Source: Rhizaria sp. SCN 62-66 (lineage: Eukaryota > Rhizaria, unplaced). From it: 64,000 bases of DNA. The stretch lies in the NCBI GenBank assembly GCA_001724265.1, contig MEDY01000044.1, positions 1-64,000 on the forward strand, read 5' to 3'. This document shows, one piece after another, positions 10,510-22,174 of the stretch (its first letter is position 1; each line of letters begins with the position of its first letter). The notes below the pieces were generated by a model. That model saw only the letters and a program-made list of their open reading frames with translations. It did no database searches and had not been told where the DNA came from. Made by a program: the position numbers and the translations under genes.

Positions 10510-13500
10510 CAGCAGTAGCAACAGCGCCCCTCGCGACCGCGACCAGCACCGCGGCGACCGCCCTAGTGGTCACAGCCACAACCACGGCCACGGCCCTCAC
10601 GGCCACGGCCACGGGCACGGCGACCGCCACGGGCACCAGAACGTGAAGCCCGAGAAGCCCCCCACGCTGGACATCGACCACCACGGGCCCTGCGGCCGCA
10701 TAATTGCCGGAGCCACCAAGAGTGACCAACAGCTGCAGCAGCAGCAGGCGCGTCCGCCGACCGAGTGCTCCCTATGCTGCCACCCCATCTACGTCTTCGC
10801 GCTGATGGACTGCGAGCACTCGGCGCAGCTCTGCGCGCCCTGCTTGCTCCGCATGAAGCTCTTCGCGAAGCCCCCCTCCCTGGACAGCAGCTCCGCGGCG
10901 AGCGCCGGTGGCCGCCAGACCGGTGCCGCGGGCTCCCGCGGCGGCAGTGCGGGCGGCAGTCGCGGCGGCCGCGGCGGCGCCGTGTCGGCCGCGTCTCAGC
11001 GCTCGAGCTCGAGCTCTAGCTCTAGCTCTAGCTCTGGCTCCGGCGTCACTGCGAGCCACGCTGCGGCGCCCCGTGCTGCCGGCGGCTTCTTCGACGACGG
11101 CACAGACAGCGCCGCCGCCGCCGCTGCTGCTGCTGCTCACAACAACAACAACAGCAGCACCAGCACCAACACTGCGAGCTCGACTGCGGTGACGGCGCGC
11201 GCCAGCTCCGCCACGTCGGCGGCGCCCGAGACGATCGACGGGTGCCTAGACACGGACGCGCTGGCCCGGCTGCGCGCGACGCACGTCTCGTGCCCCTTCT
11301 GCATTGGCACACGCGAGACTGTCGTGTTCGCGCGGTCCGCCGCGCAGCCCTTCGCGGCCCTGCTGCGGCCCGGGGCTGCGGCGCTGGTGGCGGTGCCCGC
11401 GCTGGGCCCCGGCGTGTTGTGCGACTCGCTGGACACGGCGCAGCACGTGCTCAAGCTGTGCTCCGTCTACTGCCCCGCCTGCGACGCCACCGCGCCGCTA
11501 CTGCCGTCGCCCGCGCACGTCACCACCGGCAAGAAGGACAGCAGCGACAAAAGCGGCGACAAGAGCAAGCACCTGCGCACGTACGACACACTGCGCGAGC
11601 TGGTGGCGCACCTGGCTCACGCGCACGGCGGCCGCAGCGTGTGCACGGCGTGCGTGGCGGGCCGGCGCGCGCTGTTCGTGCACGAGCGCGCGGTGCTCAC
11701 CCCCGGGCAGTTACTCTGGCACTACCAGCACGGCGAGGAGGCGCGCGGCGATGAGGGCGCCGTCCCGCCGCACCCCTTCTGCCGCTTCTGCGCGCAGCCC
11801 TTCTTTTCCGCGGACGAGCTCTACGCGCACATGCTGGGCGCGCACGAGGCGTGCCGCGTGTGCCATTCGGCCAAGCGCCGCTGCTTCTTCCGCGACGCGC
11901 CCGCGCTGGTCGCGCACTTCCGCGCGGACCACTTCCTGTGCGCAGAGGGCGTGTGCGGCGTCAGCGCGGCCGACTCGGACCCCGCGTCGATGACCGTCTT
12001 CGGCGACGCGCTGGACCTGCACGCCCACGCCGTGCAGCTGCACGGGCGCGTCAACAAGGACGTGTCGGCCGCGCTGACCCACGGCGCCGGCGCGGGGGCG
12101 CTCGCGCACGGCATTGATGTCGCGGCGGGCGCGGGCGGCGCGCGGCGCGCGCGGCCCACTGCGGGCCCCGGCGGCCCGACCGCCGTGGTCGTCTCGCTCG
12201 AGGGCGCCGGCAACAACGTGCTGCGCGTGGCCGGCGCCGCGCGCGCCTCGCTGCTCGACTCGGTCGACCTGACCGAGTTCTTCGCCGAGGCAGACGCCAG
12301 CGCGGGCGCCGGAGCAGGGCTCACCGTCGCCGACCAGCGCCGCGTGCGCGACCGGCTCCGCGCGAACCTGTCCCTGCAGAGCACGGACAGCGCCATGGGG
12401 CTGGCGGGCGTCTCGCAGTCCGACGTCGCCGCCGCCACCGCGCTCATGCGCTCGGCCTCCAGCGGCTCCGGCGCCAGCGGCTCTGGCAGCAACACCGGCG
12501 CAAACGGCAGCAATTCGCTGGGGCTGGGGCTCGAGATGACTGCGCACCACTTCCCGACGCTCAGCGGCGACGGCGGCGGCTTCTCGCCCTCTGCGGCCGG
12601 CGCCGACTACAGCTCGCTGGCGGCGCGGCGCAAGGCGGCGCAGGGGCCGCGGTCGCGCGACCAGGAGTTCCCCGAGATCGCTCCCACGGCTGCGGGCGCC
12701 GCGCCGGTGTCCTCTTCGTCCTCGTCCTCACTGAGCGGGAGCGGCGCGGGCGGCGCAGGCAAGAAGAGTGGCAAGCAGCAACAGCAGCAGCATACGACTG
12801 CGAAGGCTGTCGCGCCGACCGCGATGACGCAGGGCACTGGCAGCGCGGCGGCGGCCATCGCGTCGCTGATCGCGCCCCGCACCGTGGTCGCCGAGGCGCC
12901 TGCCGCGAAGAGTAAGAACACTGCAGCTGCCAAGATCGCTGGCGTGCCGACTGCTTCTTCATCAAGCTCTAGTTCTAGCTCTAGCTCTAGCTCTACTGCG
13001 AGTGCGCCTGCGCCTGCGCGTGCGCCGCCGAGTGCCGCCTCTTTCCCTACGCTTGACGGCTCCCCTGCCGCCGCCCCGGCCCCGGCCTCCAAGCAGTCGC
13101 AGTCTAAGGTCTTTGTCGCCGCTGCAATCTCCCAGGCCCAGTCCGCCCCCGCAAGCTCTATCTCTAGTGCGACTGCGAGTGCCAGTTCAAGCAAGAACCA
13201 GTTCCCTAGCCTTGATCCTGAGTCCTTGTCGCAGTCTCCGTCTAAGGCTCAGTTCCCGTCTCTGTCTCTCGACTGCGACCCCGAGGACCGCCGGCCCAGC
13301 CAGAAGAGCGGCGGCGGCAAGCCCGCCAAGGACGCGTTCCCGGACCTGGCGCCATCCCCGGTGCCCGGCGGCGCGTCGCCGCCCGGCGTGCCCGCGCTGG
13401 GCCCGCGCCCGCCCGCTAAGAAGGGCGTGGCGCCCGCGCCGCTGTCGGGCATGGCGCTGGTGCAGCAGGCCCGTGGCAAGGCGGCGCGGCCGGCCACGGC

Positions 13501-14695
13501 CTCGGCCGGCCCGGCCGTCGTGAGCGCCTGGGGCAACGCCAGCCAGACAGCCGCCGTGGCCGCCGCCGCGGCCGCCGTCGCCGCCAAGGAGCGCGCGGCC
13601 GCCGAGGAGGCTGAGCGCTCGGCCGCCGCCGCGGCTGCTGCGGCCGCCGCTAAACAGAAGCAGCAGCTGCAGGCCGCGGCTAAGAGCGTCGGCGGCGTCG
13701 TCCGCCCCGTCTCAGCTTACGCGCCCGCCAGCGCCGGCAGTGGCAAGCACGGCTCCGCGGCGGCGCTGGTGGCGGCGCTTAACGGCGTGGCCGCGCCGCC
13801 CCGCGCGACGGCCGTGGCAGCGCTGGCGCGGCCGCAGGCGATGGCCGGGCGCGGCAGCGATGACGTGTTCGTCAAGGGCGACGGGCTGACGAAGCAGGAG
13901 CGCCGCGCCGCCGCCGAGTTGGCCGCCGCGCGTGAGGCCGAGGAGGCGGCCGCGGCGGAGCTGGCCGCGACGCAGTGGCAGACCGTCGCTCGCAAGCCCT
14001 CGGCGCGGGGCGACTACGAGGCCGAGCCCGGCTCCGGGGTTGGGCCCGCCGTTAAGGGCGACAAGAAGAAGGCCCGCGAGGCGATTCCCATTAGCCTGAG
14101 CGGCCCCGCGGCGAGTGGCAACGGCGTGAACGCGAGCACGGCGGCGGCGTCCGCGCCGCCCGGGTTCGCGCATACGCCAGGCGACGCGGACCTGGTCACC
14201 GTTCCCACGGTCGCGCCGCCGCGCGCGGCGGAGGGCTCGCTGGCGACGTGCAGCGCGGGCGTGCTCAAGCGCGCGACGGCGCTGGCCGTGCTGTCGCTGA
14301 CGCTGGACGAGGTCAAGGCCCCGCTGGCGGCCTACTGCGCCAAGATGCACGCGTCGTCGCAGCCGGTGCTGCCCGCGGCCGAGAGCGAGGGTTACTTGCG
14401 CGCGTTGCCCGCCGCCGTGCTGCGGCAGGCGCAGGCCGAGGTGTCGCCCGCGCTCATCGAGATGAAGGTCAACATCTTCAAGACGGCGTCGGCCGCCTTC
14501 GTCGCGGGCAAGATCACTGCGCGCGAGTTCGTCCGCGACAAGCTCGCGCGCATAGTCGCCAAGGGCGTCGCCGCGCCCGCCGTCGCGGCCTTCGCTGTCA
14601 ACATGACCGCCGCAATGCCCGAGAGCGTGGACCGCGAGGCCGTGCTCGAGGCCGCACACGAGCTTGTCGACGCGTGGAAGAGCGCGCGTGCGTAA
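9842..14695 (+). CDS. ZNF598/Hel2-type RING E3 ubiquitin ligase
   Basis: Intronless, 1617 residues, TAA stop, no TAG. ZNF598/Hel2 enzymes ubiquitinate small-subunit ribosomal proteins on collided ribosomes. The RING begins at C309/C312, continues with C324, H326, C331 and C334, and finishes with C484/C487; the expected short spacer before the last pair is replaced by about 140 residues of Gly/Ser/Ala/Asn. The family's C2H2 array follows at about residues 540-740, with CPAC, FCRFC, CRVC and the diagnostic VFGDALDLHAH...H block. Six FPxL/FPxI motifs (about residues 904-1165) punctuate a disordered Ala/Ser-rich region. A C-terminal helical domain (about 1475-1615) includes FVAGKITAREFV, resembling the family's terminal domain. 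His/Gly and poly-Ser tracts precede the RING. It is longer than animal and fungal members because of low-complexity insertions. Identification is by domain order. Confidence 0.9.
10472..10513 (+). repeat. CAG/CAA microsatellite coding poly-Ser then Asn
   Basis: An (AGC)n run passes into (AAC)n in the N-terminal disordered part of the Hel2-type ligase. The same codon pairs are used in another register as poly-Gln at 412-443. Confidence 0.8.
11001..11040 (+). repeat. AGCTCT hexamer repeat coding poly-Ser
   Basis: Repeats of AGCTCT encode a serine run inside the insertion that splits the RING. A related hexamer run recurs at 12964-12994 in the same gene, also coding serine. Confidence 0.8.
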
Positions 14696-15416
14696 AGTAC
14701 GCGCCGTCCGAACATTGATATGATTTGCAACTTCAGTTGGTTCTAAAGTTGTCAGTAACCATCAGGAAAAATGATGCCTACCGCGCAGTGTGCTGTGCTA
14801 TACAAAGATACACTTATATTCTGCATTGTTTGAGCGATAGTCATACCGATTAGTGTTGGTTGGTTTGAGAGTTGTATTTGAATAAATCTCAAAGCTTGTC
14901 GGCTATTCGCATTCAATGGAATCTTGTCACACTTCACGGGCCAAAATGTACTGCTTAAGCTGTGGTTGATAATGCCGTTCAGTTAAAACAATATTTTGTT
15001 ATACAGGAAATCAGTACTGAATTTCATTTAACACTTTGAATGCAGACCGATTGACGGTCAGAATATTGAGATTCATTGCAAACAACTTGTTATCACCCCG
15101 CCCTCCTGGCCGACGTGACCCAACAACGTTGACATTTCATGGCTATTTGTCATCGTTACAAGCTTGTATATGACGTAAGAACGTAAGACACGATATGTAG
15201 CGTTAAATTAACACGTTACTATATGGATTCACCGTTGATTCTATCAAATTTGCCTCTCCTGACTTAGTGTAGACTCTTCCGCACGTTGCGCTTCATCCGG
15301 ACACTATCATAGGATTTCGGAAGGATTTCGGATCAAAGTCGTCAACAAAAGTGAGAGTAGGCACTTGGTGAAGATAATCACACACTGACTGTTGCCTACA
15401 GTGGGAGTGTAGCGCA
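14696..15416. other. Spacer between ligase and transporter genes
   Basis: AT-rich with no supported gene. AATAAA at 14881-14886 is a plausible polyadenylation signal for the ligase, 186 nt after its stop. The short minus-strand frame at 14752-14937 shows no coding character. Confidence 0.5.
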
Positions 15417-18400
15417 ATGAATTCCGCTCTGTCGCCGTTTCGGACTCTTTTGAGGAAGAATGCGACACAGAAGTGGCGCTCTTGCCGCGCTAGCTTCATC
15501 GAATATTTCTTACCTTTGTTATTGTTGTTTTTAATTGGAGTCTTGAAATCTAAAATTTACGATTCGTTTCGCTTCGATGCTGCAGATTCCAAGACGATGA
15601 TTGGTCATTTGGACGCGAACTACGCCATGTTCCAAACCATGTTCCAGACCTCACCATTGTCCAAGTTTGACTACGCGTTCTGCTTTGTCGGCTCTGATGA
15701 TGGTTGGGAGGCGTTCCAGTCATTTACGACCTCACCCACAAACCCTATGTACGCGACACCAGTCCGACTTGCCGATATTAAGCGCTTTAGCTCACGAGAT
15801 GAGATGACTTCACTCAAAGCGACTCGGAGCGATTTGGAGCCGTTCTTGGTTGGCGTAGTTGAGACGATTACAACAACGCCCATCAAGAAGAAATCGACGA
15901 TATCTACTCATGACACCGCCGCCAATAACCTTACCAGGGCCAGTGGAGCTGACAGTGACGTGTTGATGACGTATAACTACGACTTGTATCAGTACATGTC
16001 GTAGTCGTACCGCTATCACCGCGATGACATGTTCGATATGTCAATGCGGTCGTGGGGCACCTAGTCTTATATCTTCATGGGTCCCTTTGCGATCATGGAG
16101 GGCATCCAGGCGCATTTACTGCGCAAGCATGGCGCAGTGAAGTTAGAACATATCAATGCGACTTTGTCCAATCACAGCGCTGTCAGTAACACCAGTGTCA
16201 ATATGACTGATGCGAGCAATGAGCTCAGTATCCTCTCCGTTTCCAAGACATTTTCCTATCACCTTGCCTCTGGTGCGTTGCCCGCCGGAACTGGTGCCAA
16301 GTTTCTCCGTAACGCCGACACTGCAGTCGCTATTTCTATATCAATTGCGCTGTTTATCCCGTTTATTCTTTTGACCTCAGTTGTTGCTGCTGAGAAAGAG
16401 ACGAACATGGTTGAAATGCTTCGAATTGCAGGTATTACGCTGCCTCAAATTGCGTTCTCTTGGGCGTGTTACTATGCAATCGCAATCGCACTCCTTGCGT
16501 TGCCCGCATCATGTATTCTTAGCATCATGTTGATTGAAAACACATCGATGGTGCTGATTTTTATCACACTTTTATTATGCCTCTTCAACATGATCGCAAT
16601 CTTTATTTTAATTTCGTCGTTCTTCTCTTCAACGCGCACCGCACAGCGTGTGTCTGCGCTCATCCTCGCCCTCTCTATCACACTTATTTCTGCTGTCCAA
16701 TCTATGAGGACGCGAATCAGCGACACTGATGTCACAGACTCCGCCCCAGGGCTGCTCATGCTGTCTTTTGCACCGACTGGGATGACGCTTGCAATTTCAT
16801 GGCTGATTTACATGAACCGTGTCACAGTGTCCTCGGTCACTCTGTTGGACACAAACAGCTCTGTGGACGGGTACTCTCTGACTGCAAGCTATCTTGCGTT
16901 GATGCTGGGCACTCTCATTTTCTCTTTAACCGGACTCTATACGTATGCAGTTGCTGCTGCAATGAATGATGGGCACGGTTTATTTTCCGCAATGTCGCAT
17001 CCATTCAAATCCTTTTTTTCCCGCTTTAGCTGCGAAGATAAGAACAACCTTACTAACAGACACTCTTCAACTAGTTTACAGAATGAGGTCAACAACAGTG
17101 TAGAAGACAAAGATGCTGATGATAATGACGATGATGAACGCAAGCTTTACGCACAACCAGCACAATACCACTCATGTGCTCTCATCGAGCATGGTATGCG
17201 TGGCAACATCAAAAGCAATTGTGACACTAACAGCCAGACCTCAGACACTTGTCATGGACACACTGATGAGGACAATGAAATCTTGCGAATTCGCAACTTA
17301 CGCAAGGTGTACATGCCTTCAAACGTCATAGCTGTGAAGAATTTCAACTTAGATATTCACCGCGGTGAACTCTTTGCCTTGCTTGGTCATAATGGGGCAG
17401 GTAAGAGTACAATCTTGAATTCATTGACTGGGTTTTGTCAGCCAACCTCTGGGAGCGCAAGGATTGATGGCATTGACGTTCGTGAATGTCGTAGTATAAT
17501 CTCAAGCACATCAAACAATACGACGAAGAACGTTCACACGAATCGCCATCGTGACACAGTTGCATGGACTTGTATTAACGGCCCTGCCTTAGGTATGTGC
17601 CCTCAAAACGACATTTTATATCCTGAAATGACTCCGCGCGATCACTTTACTCTCTTCGCAAGGCTGCGCGGTGTGCCTGCTGAGCGGCTGAACACAGAAG
17701 TCGATCGGTGGCTTGCTGCTTTAAATCTCTTAGACTTAGCAGATACACACGCCGCCGCCGCTGCTGCTGCTGCTGCTGCTGCCGCCGCCACAGCAGCTGC
17801 TGCCACATCAGCAACTGTACAAGTCGAGCAGACAAAACCTCCCGCACAAAGTTTGATGCTGAGCTACACGCAGGGTAACAAAGGAGCCCGAGGGCGTGTT
17901 GTCGCTGATGCACCGACAAGTTCGCTCTCTGGTGGGCAGCGGCGGTGCGTGTCGCTGGGCATTGCGCTGATCGGCGACCCGAAGCTGGTGATCCTGGACG
18001 AGCCGACGGCGGGGCTGGACGTCGCGGCGCAGGCCTCAGTGCGCGCGCTGCTGCAGGAGCAGCGCAGGCACCGCGCGATCCTGCTCACGACGCACTCGAT
18101 GGAGGAGGCCGAAATCTGCGATCGCATTGGCATCCTTGCCAACGGCTCGCTGCAGACCGTGGGCTCGAGTCTGTTCCTCAAGCGCACGTTCGGCGCCGGG
18201 TACACGCTCACAGTTGTAAAGGCACCCGAAGTGACACTGACTGAGACGGCTGCACGCGGCAAGAAAGCCGTTGCCGCAGCAGCCGCGGCGCTTGCCGCGC
18301 TGGAGCCAACAGCTGCCGAACTATCTGTTGAGAATTTGACGCGAGTGCGATTAACACCATCAGGACGTCGCATTGCGCGCGCGCTTTCGTCTGTTATGCC

Positions 18401-21400
18401 CAGCATTGTCCCACTTTCGGATATTGGTGGGGAGATGACGTTCGCGGTGCCGACCAAAGCTGCGTCGCATTTGTCAACGTTTCTCGAGTCTTTGGAGTGC
18501 ACCAAGGAAGTACTAGGCGTGGAATCGTTTGCTGTGTCAACAACGCCGCTTTCGGATGTATTCTTTACAGTAGCTAACGCTTCTGTGGTTGATGAAGACG
18601 CTCCAAATGCTGTGGTCTCGATTCCGACGGTGCAAATTAAGACGAATGATTTTGTCGCTGATAAGAGCAATAGGACGAGCAAGATCAATCGCGACAACAC
18701 ATGTGTCCCGAGCGAGACAGTAAACGTCAGTGACATGGACCCCTCTCTGAATGCGTCAAGTTTGACCGCCAAAGATATTCGCACTGCATCCTTTACTGAG
18801 TCCAGCAACGAACGCATTAAAGCCAGGCTTCGCGCGGCTGGGAGCGGTAAAGTCGATGCCGGTGCAGATATTAATGGGTTTTACCAAAGCGACAAAGATC
18901 TGTGGCAAGATGACTTTGCTGGACGCCGTCTCTACGGCAAGTCGTTGTCATGCTCGATTTTCCGCGCACTGTATTGCAAGCGTGCGCTGGTCGCAAGGCG
19001 CGATTTTGGTTCAACTTTCTCACAGACCATTGTTCCCATTATTGTGCTCATTGCGGTTTTTGTTGCGATTATGCTCGCTGCTGTGCCTATCTCAAGTTCA
19101 CGTTCTCGTGTTGAATTTTCACTTCAGAAGTCTTATGGTAGTAAAGAGGTTCTACCAGAACTCCCACGCTTTGTGATGCCTCTATTTACAAACACCACTG
19201 ATGACGGCGATATGCTCCGAAACGATTTTGTGCGGTTCAGTGACTTGAATGTCGACGCTATGATGCCGACTTCTGGTGCTATGGACGCTTCACGGTGCAA
19301 CCTTACTGATGCATACGATGACATGTTTCATGATATGTTTGCGACTGATACCGAGTTTCACATCGCGTTTGGGGTTGGCCAGTTCTGTCAAGCCCGCAAT
19401 ATTTACCCGAACGTGACAACAAGCACTATTCGTCACAGTAACTGTAGCATTGGGACCCCTTTTGTTGCAACAGATGGTGACTTTGCAACGAGCGTTATTC
19501 ATTCCATGTTGCTCATCAACACGTCCGTCGCGTTATCACTCCCTATTGCAACAACAGGTATTACCAATGCTTTGCTTGCTGGTGCACACAGCCGCCAATC
19601 AGCAGCATTGCCTGAAGGCTCTGCGAAGCCTCCGTTGGCCCAACTTACAGCCAGCCACAATATTCTGGGCATTACCGCGCGTTGGATTTCGATTGATGTC
19701 TTTAAGGAGTATGTGTATGTCGCCAACATTGTAACTGGTATTATGATGATCCTCGCTTCGACGTTTGGCCACGTTATTGTCATCGAGCGAGTTAACTTTT
19801 CCAAACAATTACAGTTGGTATCAGGTGCCTCAGCTTGGTCATACTGGCTTGCACACGCAATGTGGGACATTACAGTATCACTGTTTGTTGCTGTTCCATG
19901 CATAGTTATTCTCTGTTTATTGTCTATGCCTAGTTACACGATTGCTCTGTATATGGTTGCATCGTTTATGCTCATGATCATGTCCTCGATTGCGTTGGCC
20001 TACTGTGTCGCACTCTTTGCGCAAACTCCCAGCAAATGTCAAATCTATCTCTATGGTATCCACGGACTCTCAATTTTTACGTCGATAGGCTTTTTTATGG
20101 CCTTACTATCTATCGCCGAAGATACTGACACTTTCTCGAAGGTGATGTTGTATGTCAACTCCGTGTTTTATGTTATTAACATTTGCATCTTTCCAATGGC
20201 ATCTTTTGCAATCTTTAACTCAGTGTTTGTGTCCTCTGCACCTGCATCAGATTCTGTAATTCAGGTTCTGTTGCTTGGCGGTGCCGTCTCCGTACTACTT
20301 TACACGGGATTGCTTATTCTGTTTGAGAAGCGTACACGTCAGGTTCGTAAACTATTGTAACCCTATCATCGTGTTCGATCTTGACACGCTTTAATTGTCT
20401 GAACATGTGTTTGTCTATTTTTATTGTGAACTCACATGCATGATTTTCCTCACACTTTTGTTTCGTGTTGATTCAGGGCGTTGCGGATTGGGTCTCATGC
20501 TCCCGTCCCCCCGTTGAGCTTGTCAACCCAGCGCGCTCTGAGCAGCAGCCGGCGAACGAAGACCCCGACGTGGCGGCCGAGCGCGAGGCCGTGCTCAACG
20601 GCGAGCGTGAGAACGCGATGTACTACCCCGTGGTGTGCTACGGGCTGCGCAAGGTGTTCCCGCCGCGCCGCTCCCCGCCCGCGCCCGCGCACGTGGCCGT
20701 CAGCGACCTGCACTTTGCCGTTGCAAAGGGCGAGTGCTTTGGCCTGCTGGGCTCAAACGGCGCCGGCAAGACGAGTGTGCTGCAGATGCTCACGGGAGGA
20801 ATGCTGCCCACGTCAGGTGCTGCCACTGTCAGCGGTTTTGACATCCAGACTGATTCTGAGGACGTCGCTACTGTCGTCGGTTACTGCCCTCAGTTTGACG
20901 CCTTTGTGCCACAGCTCACAGGCCGCGAGAATTTGGAGTTATTTGCCCGCCTGCGCGGCGTATCTGGCGAGCAGACAAAGCTGTACGTGGCTGAGCTGCT
21001 GCGTCACCTCACGCTCGAAGGCTGCGCGGACCGCCCCGCCCAGACATACTCCGGCGGCAACAAGCGCAAGCTCTCGGTGGGCATCGCGCTTATTGGTAAC
21101 CCGCCGATCGTGATCCTGGACGAGCCCTCGACCGGCGTGGACCCGCAGGCGCGGCGCTCGATGTGGCGCCTCATCTCGTCCACGATGGCGCGCGCTACAG
21201 TGCATCGGGCGCACAGCGTACTTAAAGAATAAATACGGCGGGGGACTTCTCATCTCGATGTCTAGCGCAAGCTCAGACGTGCTTGATAGGGCTGTTTTAA
21301 TGCTGCAAGAGCATTTTCCCAAGGCTGTTGTCAAAGGGAAGCGCGGCGTCACAGTCAAAGTCTTTCTCCCTAGCACCCTCGCTGATACAGTTGCGACGCA

Positions 21401-21773
21401 TGCGACACACGCGGTTCCTTCTGTAGCGCAGCCGCGCCCCGCTCCCCGTGCCACCGACTATCACACTGACATGCCGGCGTCATCTGTGTTTAGTGTGCTC
21501 GAACGAGTCAAGAGTTTGACTGGGATTGAAACATGTACAGTGGCAACATCAACGCTTGAAGACGTGTTTCTGCGTATTGTTGCACCGCAGAACGCAAGCT
21601 CTGGTGACTGTGACAACAATGTTGTCTCTGGAGGCCAAGAGGAGTCCAGTTCATTATCCGCGACAGCGCGGTCAGCGACCTCAGTGGCTGCGAGGTCTGT
21701 ACGAGACGTCAATAGTTCTGCTGGGCGCGTCAGCAAGGCGGATACTCTGGAAGAACCCCTGCTGCCACAGTGA
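15417..21773 (+). CDS. ABCA-type full-length lipid transporter (two TAG codons; second ATPase domain damaged)
   Basis: Exon 1 is 15417-20342 and exon 2 is 20477-21773, joined in phase 0. ABCA proteins move lipids across membranes using two six-helix halves and two ATPase domains. The start is a typical ABCA N-terminus: basic, then a hydrophobic helix FFLPLLLLFLIG-like at 15508-15545, then a large lumenal loop. Two in-frame TAGs (16002 and 16062) lie in that loop. Domain 1 has Walker A GHNGAGKS (about 657), signature LSGGQRR (837), Walker B LVILDEPT (857) and H-loop His 893, with a poly-Ala insertion before the signature. Domain 2 has Walker A GSNGAGKT (about 1734), SGGNKRK (1834) and ILDEPSTGVD, but the H-loop stretch is missing at 21200: the frame shifts and resumes as CIGRTAYLKNKYGGG. 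The stop is TGA. The gene is therefore intact except for that deletion, which may be real or an assembly collapse. Confidence 0.88.
16002..16064 (+). other. Two recoded TAG codons in the ABCA gene
   Basis: TAG at 16002-16004 and 16062-16064 are in the frame that runs from ATG 15417 to the first intron, 4,926 nt with no TAA or TGA. The 19 codons between them continue a normal lumenal-loop protein (QYMS, TAG, SYRYHRDDMFDM...). Reading both as Gln restores one transporter. Confidence 0.88.
17753..17815 (+). repeat. GCC/GCT repeat coding poly-Ala in ABCA domain 1
   Basis: The run encodes about 20 alanines with a few threonines, placed between the Q-loop region and the LSGGQRR signature of the first ATPase domain. 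Confidence 0.8.
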
Positions 21774-22174
21774 GCGGACGTGATTTAGCTCACGTGTTCG
21801 CGCGATCAATCATCATAGTACTACTTTTTTTGTTTTCATTTCTGATTTCCTCAATACGTTATTTAAAATGGCACTTCAAAACGCACAATATACGGCAATA
21901 TTTTCTTCTTTTCTAGTTGACTTGCGACGTTCTGCAGCTAACATATAGAATTTCGACTTGAAAACACACTCACCAGTAATGCGGTGTTGAAATAACGTAA
22001 CCCCCCTTTGACGTGACTGACTGTTGCACTGGGACTGGGGTCGTCAAGACCTAATCGCCAAAGGATACCCTCATCGCCTCTATCGATAACTTTGCTTAGC
22101 AGACACTATTGTGGAATCTAACGTGAATTTAATATTCATATTATTTATATTTTCTTTCATGTCGCTAACCTTCC
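21774..22174. other. Spacer, no gene seen
   Basis: AT-rich spacer between two same-strand genes. An in-frame TAA just before ATG 22175 limits the start of the next gene. Confidence 0.5.

Noticed and set aside
11001-11040. Regular hexamer repeat as a CRISPR-like array
   Set aside because: It is a codon repeat for poly-Ser inside an open frame, without spacers, in a eukaryotic genome.
11711-12550. Minus-strand 279-codon frame
   Set aside because: Shadow of the Hel2-type ligase, whose zinc-finger motifs lie on the plus strand.
14752-14937. Minus-strand 61-codon frame in the spacer
   Set aside because: AT-rich, short, no motif, and it overlaps the likely 3' flank of the ligase gene.
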